A stretch of DNA of 64,000 nt, from contig JAFUXA010000002.1 in assembly GCA_017470985.1 (NCBI GenBank), positions 62,001-126,000 on the forward strand, in the 5' to 3' direction. Shown piece by piece: positions 47,242-57,216 of this stretch. This DNA is from Lachnospiraceae bacterium (GTDB lineage: Bacteria; Bacillota; Clostridia; Lachnospirales; Lachnospiraceae). The notes beneath the pieces were generated by a model. The model made no database searches. It worked only from the letters and a program-made list of their open reading frames with translations, and was not told the DNA's origin. The translations under genes were made by a program, and so were the position numbers. Within the stretch, counting starts at the first letter, position 1. The number at the start of each line of letters is the position of its first letter.

Positions 47242-48782
47242 TTTTAGTAAAATTGAATGAGGCGAATTTCGAATACGATATTTACTCCCTTATCAAGGCT
47301 TTCTATCCTAGAGAGAATATTATTATTGATGTTGACTTTAAGAAAGAAGCCCTGCCGGAGGAAATATCGTTTCGTCTTGTTATAGAATACAGCGATAACT
47401 TAATAAAGTTAATGGAAGTGGATGATGGAGTAGTTGGTGAAAAAAACGGGAATAAATATTCTTACGAGGATACCATTGAGACAGAGTATTCTGATCGAGT
47501 GGGCACCAAGAATCAATTGAAATTACTTCTATATAAATATTTATCCAAAAAGACAAGCGCGACTCTGCCTTGGGGAACACTGACTGGAATCCGTCCAACC
47601 AAGGTGCCTCTCAAGATGTTGGAGGAGAGATACAGCGGGGAGGAGATTTATGGTTTCATGAGAGATACCTACCAGATATCTCAGACCAAGGCGTCCTTAT
47701 CCTATGGAATTGCTCGAACTGAGCACGAGCTCCTCATGGATGTATGTGAGAAGATGGGACATCACAAAACACCGAAGGATACAGGTACGGGAGATTTGTG
47801 TGAGGATGCTTACAGTCTCTATATTGGGATTCCTTTCTGCCCGAGTACCTGTCTCTATTGCTCATTTACTTCTTATCCTATTTCTATATATAAGGAAATG
47901 GCAGATGAGTATGTGGAAGCTCTTCTGAAGGAAATTGATTTTGTAGGTGAGAATTTAGCTGATAAGAAGCTTACTACTATTTATATGGGTGGAGGCACTC
48001 CCACAAGCTTAGAACCTCATCAGCTGGAGAAAATATTTAACAGAATAGAAGAGAAGTTAGATATCACCAATGTGCTGGAGTTTACTGTTGAGGCTGGAAG
48101 ACCAGACAGCATAACAGAGGAGAAACTTCTGGTGCTGCGACGCCATGGAGTGACTCGTATTTCCATTAACCCACAGACTATGAACGACAAGACCTTGAAG
48201 CTTATTGGTCGTCATCACACTGTGGCGGATATTAGAAAGAGTTATGAATTGGCCAGAAGTCTGGGCTTCGATGATATTAATATGGATTTGATATTGGGAC
48301 TTCCTGGTGAGGACGGACCTGATATAGCATATACATTTGCCGAGATAGCCAAGATGAAACCGGACAATCTCACAGTTCACTCCCTGGCCTTGAAGCGTTC
48401 GGCCAGACTGAATATACAGTGGAGCGACTATGAGAACATGCTTATGGAAAATTCCGAGGAGTGCATGGAGATGGCTCACAAAACTGCCAAGAAGTTGGGA
48501 ATGAAACCATATTATCTCTACAGACAGAAGAATATGGCGGGAAATCTGGAAAATATTGGATTTGCTACTCCTGGCAAAGAAGGACTCTATAATATCTTGA
48601 TTATGGAGGAAAAACAGACTATAATGGCACTTGGCGCTGGAACCTCTTGCAAATATGTATCGGAGGCCGGAGCCACAGTTACTAGAAGTGAAAATGTCAA
48701 AGATGTGAAGCTCTATATAGAGCGCATTGATGAGATGATTGATAGAAAAAGAGAAAAACTGGAGGAAATGGGATGGCTTTAA
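47238..48782 (+). CDS. hemZ: Oxygen-independent coproporphyrinogen dehydrogenase HemZ
   Basis: The 514-residue protein is a radical SAM enzyme with the cluster motif Cys201-x3-Cys205-x2-Cys208 (CPSTCLYCSF), plus TIYMGGGTPTSLEP and NMDLILGLPGED. The N-terminal domain of about 190 residues is the HemZ-specific extension. It removes two carboxyl groups from coproporphyrinogen III or acts on a related haem precursor; haem-less anaerobes may use it otherwise. It overlaps hisS by 10 bases. Confidence 0.9.
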   Translation: MILVKLNEANFEYDIYSLIKAFYPRENIIIDVDFKKEALPEEISFRLVIEYSDNLIKLMEVDDGVVGEKNGNKYSYEDTIETEYSDRVGTKNQLKLLLYKYLSKKTSATLPWGTLTGIRPTKVPLKMLEERYSGEEIYGFMRDTYQISQTKASLSYGIARTEHELLMDVCEKMGHHKTPKDTGTGDLCEDAYSLYIGIPFCPSTCLYCSFTSYPISIYKEMADEYVEALLKEIDFVGENLADKKLTTIYMGGGTPTSLEPHQLEKIFNRIEEKLDITNVLEFTVEAGRPDSITEEKLLVLRRHGVTRISINPQTMNDKTLKLIGRHHTVADIRKSYELARSLGFDDINMDLILGLPGEDGPDIAYTFAEIAKMKPDNLTVHSLALKRSARLNIQWSDYENMLMENSEECMEMAHKTAKKLGMKPYYLYRQKNMAGNLENIGFATPGKEGLYNILIMEEKQTIMALGAGTSCKYVSEAGATVTRSENVKDVKLYIERIDEMIDRKREKLEEMGWL

Positions 48783-50032
48783 GTAAGAAACCTGTAAATG
48801 GTATGAAGGATATTCTGCCAAAGGAAATGGAAATCAGAGATTATGTAACAGGCGTTATCAAAGAGACTTATCGTGAATTTGGATTTACACCTATTGAGAC
48901 TCCTTGTATGGAAAATATTGCCAACTTGTCCAATAAGCAGGGTGGTGAGAATGAGAAGCTTATTTTCAAGGTGTTGAAAAGAGGCGAAAAGCTTCATCTG
49001 GATACAGCCAAGGAAGAGATGGATGTAGTTGATTTCGGTATGCGTTATGATCTGACAGTTCCTCTTTGCAGATTTTATTCAAATAATGTAAATGATTTGC
49101 CAAGCCCATTCAAGGCCCTTCAGATTGGAAGTGTGTGGAGAGCTGACAGACCACAGCGTGGTAGATACAGACAGTTTACACAGTGTGATATTGATATTTT
49201 GGGCGAGCCAAGTAATATGGCAGAGATTGAATTGATTCTGGCTACAACAACAACTCTTGGCAGACTTGGTTTCAAGAAATTTGAAATCAGAATCAATGAG
49301 AGAAGAATCCTCAAGGCTATGGCTTCATATGCCGGATTTGCTCCAGAGGAATATGACAATATATTTATCACACTTGATAAGATGGACAAGATTGGTCTTG
49401 ATGGAGTCAAGGCTGAGCTTGTGGAAGATGGATATGATGCAGCAGTAGTTGAGAAATATTTGGGACTCTTCGATGCTCTTGAGAATAAGAAGGATGTGGC
49501 TGTAGGAGTTGACTACCTTCTTGAAACTCTTGGTGAGCATCTAGATGAGGATATAGCAAATAATCTCAAGGAGATTGCTTTGGCAGTAAATGCTACCAAG
49601 GAAGCTGATTTTGAACTTGTATTTGATCCAACACTGGTTCGTGGTATGAGCTATTACACAGGTACAATCTTTGAGATCGCTATTCCAGAGTTCGGCGGAA
49701 GCTGCGGTGGCGGCGGACGCTACGATGAAATGATCGGTAAATTCACAGGTCAGAATGTTCCAGCTTGTGGATTCTCCATTGGATTTGAGAGAATCATCCT
49801 CCTTCTTATGGAGCAGGGATATGAGATTCCTGAGAGCCCAAAGAAGGTTGCATACTTAGTTGAGAAGAAGTATCCTGCAGATAAGCTGGCTGAGGTAATG
49901 CAGCAGGCCAAGGAAGCAAGAAAAGCAGGACAGCAGGTGCTTGTTGTTCGCATGAACAAGAATAAGAAGTTCCAGAAGGAGCAGCTCAATAACCAGGGCT
50001 ACGCTGAATTTGTGGAATTCTTCAACAATTAG
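48773..50032 (+). CDS. hisS: Histidyl-tRNA synthetase
   Basis: The 419-residue class II synthetase has motif 1 near FTPIETPCME, motif 2 with GSVWRADRPQRGRYRQF, the histidine motifs LVRGMSYYTG and GGGGRYDEMIGKF, and a C-terminal anticodon-binding domain. The start codon lies inside the end of hemZ with GGAGG upstream. It charges tRNA-His. The next gene, aspS, is 425 bases away behind a structured element. Confidence 0.96.
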   Translation: MALSKKPVNGMKDILPKEMEIRDYVTGVIKETYREFGFTPIETPCMENIANLSNKQGGENEKLIFKVLKRGEKLHLDTAKEEMDVVDFGMRYDLTVPLCRFYSNNVNDLPSPFKALQIGSVWRADRPQRGRYRQFTQCDIDILGEPSNMAEIELILATTTTLGRLGFKKFEIRINERRILKAMASYAGFAPEEYDNIFITLDKMDKIGLDGVKAELVEDGYDAAVVEKYLGLFDALENKKDVAVGVDYLLETLGEHLDEDIANNLKEIALAVNATKEADFELVFDPTLVRGMSYYTGTIFEIAIPEFGGSCGGGGRYDEMIGKFTGQNVPACGFSIGFERIILLLMEQGYEIPESPKKVAYLVEKKYPADKLAEVMQQAKEARKAGQQVLVVRMNKNKKFQKEQLNNQGYAEFVEFFNN

Positions 50033-50047
50033 TTGGATTTGATACTT

Positions 50048-50370
50048 GTCCAGCCTCGTTAAGTGCCTTGCAGAATCTCTTCGAGGCGTGCAATAATCGA
50101 AAACTATCCGCACTCTTATCAGCATAATAACTTTGCAGGAACGCTTCCGCTACGTATTCGCACCAGCGGTACTAAATTCGCTGCGCCAGAGCTTGCTCAT
50201 TAAGTGCCGGGGCTCATAATGTTCCTGCAAATGTTATTAGCTGATTTCGAGTGCTGGTTAAACCAGCCGAGTTTAGTGCTTGTAGACGCAGGCGTGTACT
50301 CTCAAGGTTTGCATGTCGCAAACCGTAGAGTGCCGCCGAGAGATTCTGCAATGCACTTAACGAGGCGGAC
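50048..50370. repeat. Nested inverted-repeat element between hisS and aspS
   Basis: A 323-base element is framed by a 32-33-bp inverted repeat (50048-50080 against 50339-50370) with one extra base and one mismatch. A second imperfect inverted repeat is nested inside (50110-50142 against 50221-50254). Local hairpins follow: GCTGGTT with AACCAGC (50253-50267) and GGTTTGC with GCAAACC (50306-50324), the latter extended by ACTCT with AGAGT. The phrase TTAAGTGCC occurs at 50059 and again near 50200. The base composition is richer in GC than the surrounding genes. There is no significant open frame. It could be a non-autonomous mobile element or a large structured RNA. Confidence 0.85.
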
Positions 50371-50456
50371 TTAACAATGCTCACATAATTCAAGTTACTT
50401 ATTAGATGTGAATGTAGTATATTATAGAAGAATATAGTTGAAAGGAAGTCATTGAC

Positions 50457-52253
50457 ATGGCAGAGAGTATGAGTGGACTTCACCGCAGTCATAGATGCGC
50501 TGAAGTTACAGAAAATGAAATAGGTACAAAGGTTACTTTGATGGGTTGGGTGCAGAAGCGCCGTAACTTAGGAAGCTTGATTTTTATTGACTTGAGAGAT
50601 AGAAGCGGAATCATGCAGGTTGTATTTGACGAGCCTGTAGCAGGAAGTGAAGCATTTGCCAAGGCAGGTGATGTAAGAAGCGAGTATGTAATCGCAATTA
50701 CAGGAACTGTTGCCAAGAGAAGTGCAGCTGTAAATGAGAATTTGAAGACAGGTTCAATTGAGGTTATGGCTGACTCCATCAGAGTATTGTCAGAGGCCCA
50801 GACTCCTCCATTCCCGATTGAAGCTGGAATTAATACCAAGGAAGAAGTTAGATTGAAGTATAGATATCTGGATTTGCGCAGACCTGATATCCAGAATAAT
50901 CTTATTCTCAGAAGTAAGGTTACAAGTGCTATCAGAGAGTTCCTTACACAGGAAGGATTCCTTGAGATTGAGACTCCTATTTTACAGAAGTCTACACCTG
51001 AGGGAGCTAGAGATTATCTGGTACCTAGCCGTGTTCATCCAGGTAGCTTCTATGCTTTGCCACAGTCACCACAGCTGTTTAAGCAGTTGCTTATGTGCTC
51101 CGGTTATGATAGATATTTCCAGGTTGCAAAATGTTTCCGTGATGAGGATTTGCGTGCTGACAGACAGCCTGAGTTTACACAGGTTGATATGGAAATGTCA
51201 TTCGTAGATGTGGATGATGTACTTGATGTAAATGAGAGATTACTTGCTAAAGTATTTAAGGATGCCATCGGTGTTGATGTAGCTCTTCCAATTCAGAGAA
51301 TGACATGGCAGGAAGCTATGGACAGATTTGGTTCAGACAAGCCTGATATCAGATTTGGTATGGAACTTACAGATGTATCTGAGGTTGTAAAGAACTGTGG
51401 ATTTGGAGTATTTACAGGCGCTCTTGAAAATGGTGGTACTGTCCGCGGTATCAATGTAAAAGGCCATGGAGATATGCCTAGAAAGAAGATTGATAAGCTT
51501 GTTGATTTCGCCAAGGGATATGGTGCCAAGGGACTTGCTTATGTATGCGTAAATGAGGACGGTACAGTTAAGTCATCATTTGCCAAGTTCATGACAGATG
51601 ATGAGATGTCAGCTTTGGTTAGTGCTATGAATGGTGAGGCAGGAGATTTACTTCTCTTTGCTGCAGATAGATATAAGACAGTATGCGAAGTACTTGGCGC
51701 ACTTCGTTGCAATTTGGCCAAGGAATTTGAGATGTATGATCCATCAGAATTTGCTTTCCTTTGGGTTGTGGATTTCCCACAGTTCGAGTGGTCTGATGAG
51801 CAGAATAGATTCCTTGCAATGCATCATCCATTTACAATGCCTTACGAGGAAGATTTGGATAAGCTTATTTCTGATCCGGGTGCAGTTAGAGCCAAGGCTT
51901 ATGATATTGTATTAAATGGTTGTGAACTTGGTGGTGGTAGTATTCGTATCCACCAAAGTGATGTTCAGGAGAAGATGTTTGAGGCTCTTGGATTTACAAA
52001 TGAGGAAGCTCATGACAGATTTGGATTCCTTTTGGATGCATTCTCTTATGGAGTTCCACCTCATGCTGGACTTGCCTTTGGTTTGGACCGTATGATTATG
52101 CTTATGACAGGTGCAGATTCTATTCGTGATGTTATTGCCTTCCCTAAGGTAAAGGATGCCAGCGATTTAATGACAGAGGCTCCTACACCGGTAGATGACA
52201 AGCAGCTTGAGGAGTTGGCTCTGAATATTAACATTCCTCAGGAAGACGAATAA
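50457..52253 (+). CDS. aspS: Aspartyl-tRNA synthetase
   Basis: The 598-residue class II synthetase has an N-terminal OB anticodon domain (1 to about 105), the catalytic core with FLEIETPIL and [18 protein letters not shown], the bacterial GAD insertion (about 290-410) and [13 protein letters not shown] at the end. It charges tRNA-Asp and, if no Asn synthetase is present, may be non-discriminating. The ribosome site is AAAGGAAG. The gene is separated from hisS by the inverted-repeat element, and no T-box motif is visible. Confidence 0.96.
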   Translation: MAESMSGLHRSHRCAEVTENEIGTKVTLMGWVQKRRNLGSLIFIDLRDRSGIMQVVFDEPVAGSEAFAKAGDVRSEYVIAITGTVAKRSAAVNENLKTGSIEVMADSIRVLSEAQTPPFPIEAGINTKEEVRLKYRYLDLRRPDIQNNLILRSKVTSAIREFLTQEGFLEIETPILQKSTPEGARDYLVPSRVHPGSFYALPQSPQLFKQLLMCSGYDRYFQVAKCFRDEDLRADRQPEFTQVDMEMSFVDVDDVLDVNERLLAKVFKDAIGVDVALPIQRMTWQEAMDRFGSDKPDIRFGMELTDVSEVVKNCGFGVFTGALENGGTVRGINVKGHGDMPRKKIDKLVDFAKGYGAKGLAYVCVNEDGTVKSSFAKFMTDDEMSALVSAMNGEAGDLLLFAADRYKTVCEVLGALRCNLAKEFEMYDPSEFAFLWVVDFPQFEWSDEQNRFLAMHHPFTMPYEEDLDKLISDPGAVRAKAYDIVLNGCELGGGSIRIHQSDVQEKMFEALGFTNEEAHDRFGFLLDAFSYGVPPHAGLAFGLDRMIMLMTGADSIRDVIAFPKVKDASDLMTEAPTPVDDKQLEELALNINIPQEDE

Positions 52254-52327
52254 TTGAATATATAGATATTATCTGTGTCTCGATATGTGATTGTGACACA
52301 GGATAATACTGGGAAAAATATACAGAT

Positions 52328-52389
52328 ATGACCAATTTAATTTGTGAATTTTTATTTCTGAAAATTCCATGTTGAATTGGTCATTTTTT
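52328..52389 (+). terminator. Intrinsic terminator after aspS
   Basis: ATGACCAATT pairs with AATTGGTCAT across a long AT-rich loop and is followed by six T. A second imperfect hairpin (TGTGTC with GACACA, about 52272-52305) precedes it. The remainder of 52254-52546 shows no gene. Confidence 0.85.
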
Positions 52390-52546
52390 ATACAATATAT
52401 AGTATACTCATTTATATACGTGGGTTTTTAGGTGGAATTGACAGAATGTGACTGAATTTGATATATTTTGAATGAAACCAAAGTATATAAAATGTTTTGA
52501 GGGGCATTTATAATGAGAGTAAATAATTATGAGAGAGGGAAGAGGT

Positions 52547-54007
52547 ATGAAAATTAAGAAGATTGAACTTACACCAGAACAGAAAGAGCATTCAAATCAT
52601 AGAGGTATATTGATTTATGGACTTACATATTTAGGATTTTTAGGTTCTATGATTATGGCTAACAGTATATCCAAGATTGGAATTGTGGCTATGATAATAG
52701 GAATGCTTTGTACCATTATTATGGGCACTAAGTTTGCCAAGGGTGAGAAAACTCATTTGTATATATCTTTAATATTTACAGTGGTTTATTTCTTGACAGT
52801 CAGTTCAACGGATGCACATATTTATCCAATAACATTTGTTACTGTCTTTGCATTGATTGTATATCAAAATGTGACTTTGGTTACAGGAGGCGCCATAATT
52901 ACATATATAATTAGTTTGATACATGTAATTATCCAGGTGCAAGTGAGGGGTGCTACTGTGGCGGATGTTGCAACTGAATCTATCAGTTCAACAATTTTTA
53001 TGATTTTTGCTATTTACACATCTACCAATATTTATAATTCTACCAAAGAGAATATGGATAATATCAAGAGACAGACTGAGGCTGCTGTGGAAGTTGCAAA
53101 TCAGGTTTCTGATATTTCTCAACAGATTCTGGTGGAGTTCCATGATATAACCAATGGAATGGATATTATTACTACACAGGCTTCTGAAAACAAGGGAGCT
53201 TTGATGGATATTACCAATGCTTCTGAGGTAAATAGTAGTGAGATGACTCATCAGTCTGATTTGACTCAGAATATATATGCTATTATTCAGGAGACTCAGG
53301 CCAATGCTGCCAAGGTTCAAGAGGATGCAACAGAGGTGTATGAGGAAGTTGAAGATGGAGCTAGAATGTCAGAGGATATGAGGGTTCAATCTGAAGATGT
53401 TACAGCTGGAATCAATGAGACTTATGAGGTTATTTCAAAACTTGTTGCTGAGATTCAAGGGGTATCAAGTATTACAGATACAATTTTGGCTATTTCAGCA
53501 CAGACTAACCTGTTGGCTTTAAATGCTTCTATTGAAGCAGCAAGAGCAGGTGAAGCTGGTAAAGGTTTTGCTGTTGTTGCTGATGAGATTAGAATTCTTG
53601 CTGAGCAGACCAAGAATTCTACAGAGGAAATCACCAATATTATGAATCAGTTGGTTTCAGTTGCAAATCAATCTGTAACTACTTTGGATAGATGCGTTGA
53701 GGGTATTAGAATTCAGAGTGAGAAGATTGCCAATGTAAATGATAGTTTTGAAACTACCAAGAATAATGTAGGTGATTTGAAGAAGATGGTTGACGGTATC
53801 ATAGATGCTGTAGGTGAGATTTCACACAACACTGCCAATATCGTTGATTCGGTTGTAAGTGTGACAGAGACTACTAATCAGGTATCTAAGCTTTCAGGCG
53901 ATGGTGTAACAGGAGCTGAGAAGATTTATGATACTGTACAGGCATTTAATGAAATAATTGTTAGATTGCAGGAACAGGTAGTGTCATTGAAGGATGCAGT
54001 TTCTTAA
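52547..54007 (+). CDS. Methyl-accepting chemotaxis protein with multi-pass membrane sensor
   Basis: The ATG at 52547 is chosen because GAGGG lies 7 bases upstream; an in-frame ATG at 52529 precedes it. The 486-residue protein has about six membrane segments (about 20-170) without a large external domain, then a long coiled coil with the tip [31 protein letters not shown]. It resembles the receptor at 3120 in layout, and the two are probably paralogues. It signals through CheA. A terminator follows. Confidence 0.92.
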   Translation: MKIKKIELTPEQKEHSNHRGILIYGLTYLGFLGSMIMANSISKIGIVAMIIGMLCTIIMGTKFAKGEKTHLYISLIFTVVYFLTVSSTDAHIYPITFVTVFALIVYQNVTLVTGGAIITYIISLIHVIIQVQVRGATVADVATESISSTIFMIFAIYTSTNIYNSTKENMDNIKRQTEAAVEVANQVSDISQQILVEFHDITNGMDIITTQASENKGALMDITNASEVNSSEMTHQSDLTQNIYAIIQETQANAAKVQEDATEVYEEVEDGARMSEDMRVQSEDVTAGINETYEVISKLVAEIQGVSSITDTILAISAQTNLLALNASIEAARAGEAGKGFAVVADEIRILAEQTKNSTEEITNIMNQLVSVANQSVTTLDRCVEGIRIQSEKIANVNDSFETTKNNVGDLKKMVDGIIDAVGEISHNTANIVDSVVSVTETTNQVSKLSGDGVTGAEKIYDTVQAFNEIIVRLQEQVVSLKDAVS

Positions 54008-54033
54008 CATTTTATATAATATGATAAAGAAAG

Positions 54034-54066
54034 AGGCGCTTGGCTTTCTGCCAGGCGCCTTTGTTG
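54034..54066. terminator. Bidirectional intrinsic terminator
   Basis: AGGCGCTTGGC pairs with GCCAGGCGCCT across a 5-base loop and is followed by TTTG. It lies between convergent genes. Confidence 0.88.
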
Positions 54067-54087
54067 TTATTATTTATGGCAATATTA

Positions 54088-54606
54088 TTATCTTGCCAGA
54101 ATCTCGAGAATCTCTCCGATGTACATTGTGTGCATATTGCCTTCTTCTTTTCCAGAATAGAAGTTTTCCTTTATGGTTGGATCGACAAAGTCCTCTTCAC
54201 GAAGAGGAGTAGCAGCCAATTTCTTGCATATAATTACGAAGTCAGCTGTGTCAAGAAAAGCTACATCCTTGTGATAGTTTATATCTAATCCAGCTGCAGC
54301 AATTTTATCTTCATGTCGTCCGCTTGCCTTGCCTAAGTATTGAAGTGTGGAATGTTTCTTGCCTTCTCCCAGAAAACAAACAGAGAAAGTATCGCTTTTA
54401 TCCAATAACTCTTTGGTGTATCTGGAATCACGGATATATATTGTGCAGGCATTCTTGCCCCAGATAATACCCAAGCCGCCCCAGCTAGCTGTCATGGCGT
54501 TGATTTTGCCATCTGCCTCTGTGACAATTGCGGCCCATTCATTGCTTAATTTGGTGAATGGGTTAAATTCTAATACCTCTATAGGGTATGGTTGAAAATC
54601 ATGCAT
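54088..54606 (-). CDS. Flavin reductase-like FMN-binding protein
   Basis: The 172-residue protein has the flavin reductase fold pattern NAMTASWGGLGIIWGKNACTIYIRDSRYT and FSVCFLG. Such proteins bind FMN and reduce flavins or transfer electrons in anaerobes. The partner is unknown. It is monocistronic, convergent with the chemoreceptor. Its upstream region has AAGGAGTATTACAAT before the ATG. Confidence 0.88.
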   Translation of the reverse strand: MHDFQPYPIEVLEFNPFTKLSNEWAAIVTEADGKINAMTASWGGLGIIWGKNACTIYIRDSRYTKELLDKSDTFSVCFLGEGKKHSTLQYLGKASGRHEDKIAAAGLDINYHKDVAFLDTADFVIICKKLAATPLREEDFVDPTIKENFYSGKEEGNMHTMYIGEILEILAR

Positions 54607-54850
54607 ATTGTAATACTCCTTATAGATTTTAATTATTTATTCTTCTCTTTGTTTAATTATATTATTGACTGGAGGACTTATCAAGGATAAATAGTCAGAT
54701 AATTGGCTGTAGAATTTAAACAACACATATATATGTATTTTTATATCTGAAAATATGCTAAAATATAATAGTATTGTTGTGCTAAAATTGAGGGATGCAA
54801 CATAAGAATCTAAATCATTAATGCTTAACTTTAGGGGGAGGACATAATTT

Positions 54851-57121
54851 ATGGAAAAAAACGCGCGACTGATAGGGGTTATTGCGGCAGGAATAATGTG
54901 GGTTTTCTATTGTATCTGCCTGGCAGTGGGACAGTATATTATAGCTGACATTTTGTCACCGCTTTGTGCATTATTTGTTTTCAGCAGCATAATGTCTGTT
55001 GCAGTAACAAATGTAAGATATAGGATTCCTATTGTATTTATCGCACTGGGACCTTTGTTTTGGGCTTTTGGAGATTTCGTTTATTTGTTAAATGATTTTG
55101 GCTTTGTTGCTGATTCTGAAGTTGTTGCTATTTCGGATCCAATATATCGAGTTACCAGTTATGCTTATGTAATAGGTATGCTGGCTTTTGGTTCTATTCA
55201 GTATTCCAGAAAGGATATGCTTAGATTATCAGCGAATACATTTCTGTTTTCTGTTGCTACATTTATCATAAGTGTTGCAACTTTCCAGATGGTTACACAT
55301 GAAGAACTGACATTTGCAAAATTACATCCGGTTTATATTCTGGCTATTATCATAGCCATGTTTATAATAGTATTCTTTCTTGTTATTATCGCCAACAGGG
55401 CGAAGCGGCAGGTATCATTCTATGGACTTATGGTCCTGTCCAGCTTCCTGTTATATGGAGTGTTGGATATTAGATATATGATGATGGATGCAGTTGGTTT
55501 GGATGCATCGAGTCTATGTGCGGATGCACTATTCTTGCTGAGTATTATATTGTTGGGATTTGCCTATTCTACAACATCTCTATACAAACTTATATATAAA
55601 ACAGAGAAAGACATGGTGAAGAGAAGCAATACTGCAGGAAATGTCATGGCAGCTATTGCTTTGATTGTGGGACTGCTATTGTGTATTTCAGGGAATATGC
55701 CTCTAAGCCGGTGGTTTCTACTTCTGATTGTTGCTATGGCATATTTTCTTATGACCAAGACGATTCAGTTGAATGAGTTGAATGAGAAACTTATAGAACA
55801 AAAGGAAAATGAATTGTCTGAAGTTACAGAGAAACTTAATAATGTATCTCTTTTGGATATGCAGACAGGCTTGAAAAACAGACGGGCCTGGGATCGCTTT
55901 GGAGAGGATTATGTTATTAATAATAGAGATAGAAGATTGATTTTATATTCTATAGATGCCAACTTCTTCAAGGTGATAAATAATACTTATGGAGCAAAGG
56001 CTGCAGATAAGGTACTTCTTGAAATTGGAAGGAGACTCCTTGAGATAGAAGATGTGGGGATAACAACCTATCGCATTGATGGTGATCAGTTTATGGTAGC
56101 CTGCGAAGATGTAATGGGAGATGTAAATGCTGCCAGATTTGCGGATTATCTTATGGATGTGCTTGATAGACCATATGATGTTGGGGACAAGATTATACGA
56201 GTGTCCTTCAGTATAGGTGCAGCAATATATCCTGATGATATAGATGAATTCGATAAGCTGCTATCAAGTGTAGAAATTGTGAGAAATACAGTGAATTTGA
56301 GGGGAAATAAATCCACCTGCGCTTTCTTTGATTCCAATATTGTACCGAGACTTCAGAGAAATCAGGTGATTGAGAGCAAGCTCTCTGATATGGATTATGA
56401 TAGTATTTTGAGATTATATTATCAGCCTCAAATATCTACTACAAATGGCGAAGTTATTGGAATGGAAGCATTGCTTCGATGGGAAGATCCGGACTATGGA
56501 TATATATCACCATCGGAATTTGTGCCAATTGCTGAGACTATGGGAGTGATGCCTGCCATGGGCAGGTGGGTTGCCAAGGAAGCTTTCAAACAAATTGCTG
56601 AGTGGAATGAGAAATATGACGGCAAGTATGTCATAGGAATAAATGTATCACCGGCTCAATTACAGGAAGAGAAGTTTATAACTGATTTCATTGAAGATAT
56701 GAAAGCGTTGAAAGTAAAGCCAGAGTGGATAGATGTAGAGCTTACAGAGGGGATTGCGTTAAATGGCATTGTAAATATTACTGATATAATTGATAAACTG
56801 AAAAACCAGGGATTAAGTGTTTCGGTTGATGATTTTGGAACAGGTTATGCTGCTTTTGCCAATATGATTAATTTCAGGTTTAACAGATTGAAGATTGCCA
56901 AGGAACTGATTGATCAAATAGTTATCAATAATAATGCTAGGGTTATTGTGGCATCTATTATTGAAATGGCCAAAGGTCTGAAACTTGATGTTATAGCAGA
57001 AGGTGTAGAAGAGAAAAGTCAGGCTGATATGCTTACAGAAATGGGATGTACACAGATTCAGGGATTCTATTATGGCAAAGCAATTCCTGCGAAAGATTTC
57101 GAGGAACAATGGCTTAAATAG
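54851..57121 (+). CDS. Membrane GGDEF-EAL protein with degenerate GGDEF, likely c-di-GMP phosphodiesterase
   Basis: The 756-residue protein has about eight membrane segments (1 to about 310), a coiled linker, a GGDEF domain in which the motif reads DGDQF (410-414), and an EAL domain (about 515-755) with intact EALLRW at 539-544, NVSP, ELTEG and DDFGTGYA. The cyclase half has probably lost activity and may bind GTP to regulate the EAL half, which should hydrolyse cyclic di-GMP. It balances the cyclase at 21673. The ribosome site is GGGGGAGG. Confidence 0.9.
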   Translation: MEKNARLIGVIAAGIMWVFYCICLAVGQYIIADILSPLCALFVFSSIMSVAVTNVRYRIPIVFIALGPLFWAFGDFVYLLNDFGFVADSEVVAISDPIYRVTSYAYVIGMLAFGSIQYSRKDMLRLSANTFLFSVATFIISVATFQMVTHEELTFAKLHPVYILAIIIAMFIIVFFLVIIANRAKRQVSFYGLMVLSSFLLYGVLDIRYMMMDAVGLDASSLCADALFLLSIILLGFAYSTTSLYKLIYKTEKDMVKRSNTAGNVMAAIALIVGLLLCISGNMPLSRWFLLLIVAMAYFLMTKTIQLNELNEKLIEQKENELSEVTEKLNNVSLLDMQTGLKNRRAWDRFGEDYVINNRDRRLILYSIDANFFKVINNTYGAKAADKVLLEIGRRLLEIEDVGITTYRIDGDQFMVACEDVMGDVNAARFADYLMDVLDRPYDVGDKIIRVSFSIGAAIYPDDIDEFDKLLSSVEIVRNTVNLRGNKSTCAFFDSNIVPRLQRNQVIESKLSDMDYDSILRLYYQPQISTTNGEVIGMEALLRWEDPDYGYISPSEFVPIAETMGVMPAMGRWVAKEAFKQIAEWNEKYDGKYVIGINVSPAQLQEEKFITDFIEDMKALKVKPEWIDVELTEGIALNGIVNITDIIDKLKNQGLSVSVDDFGTGYAAFANMINFRFNRLKIAKELIDQIVINNNARVIVASIIEMAKGLKLDVIAEGVEEKSQADMLTEMGCTQIQGFYYGKAIPAKDFEEQWLK

Positions 57122-57131
57122 GCTACAAGCC

Positions 57132-57160
57132 TTGACATGCAAGGAATGCGTTGATATAAT
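57132..57160 (+). promoter_or_regulatory. Perfect consensus sigma-A promoter
   Basis: TTGACA (57132-57137) and TATAAT (57155-57160) are both perfect and exactly 17 bases apart. It drives the NlpC/P60 gene with a leader of about 50 nt, suggesting very high constitutive expression. Confidence 0.93.
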
Positions 57161-57216
57161 GAACAAGATGTAACAATTTTGTAATAAATTTGTTTGGTAA
57201 TTATTGGAGGAAATTC

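Noticed and set aside
50040-50456. T-box riboswitch upstream of aspS
   Set aside because: No AGGGTGG-type T-box sequence, no specifier loop arrangement, and no terminator with a T run before aspS; the structure is a symmetric nested inverted repeat.
54607-54850. Cyclic di-GMP riboswitch before the GGDEF-EAL gene
   Set aside because: No GEMM-I or GEMM-II core sequence was found in the 244-base gap.
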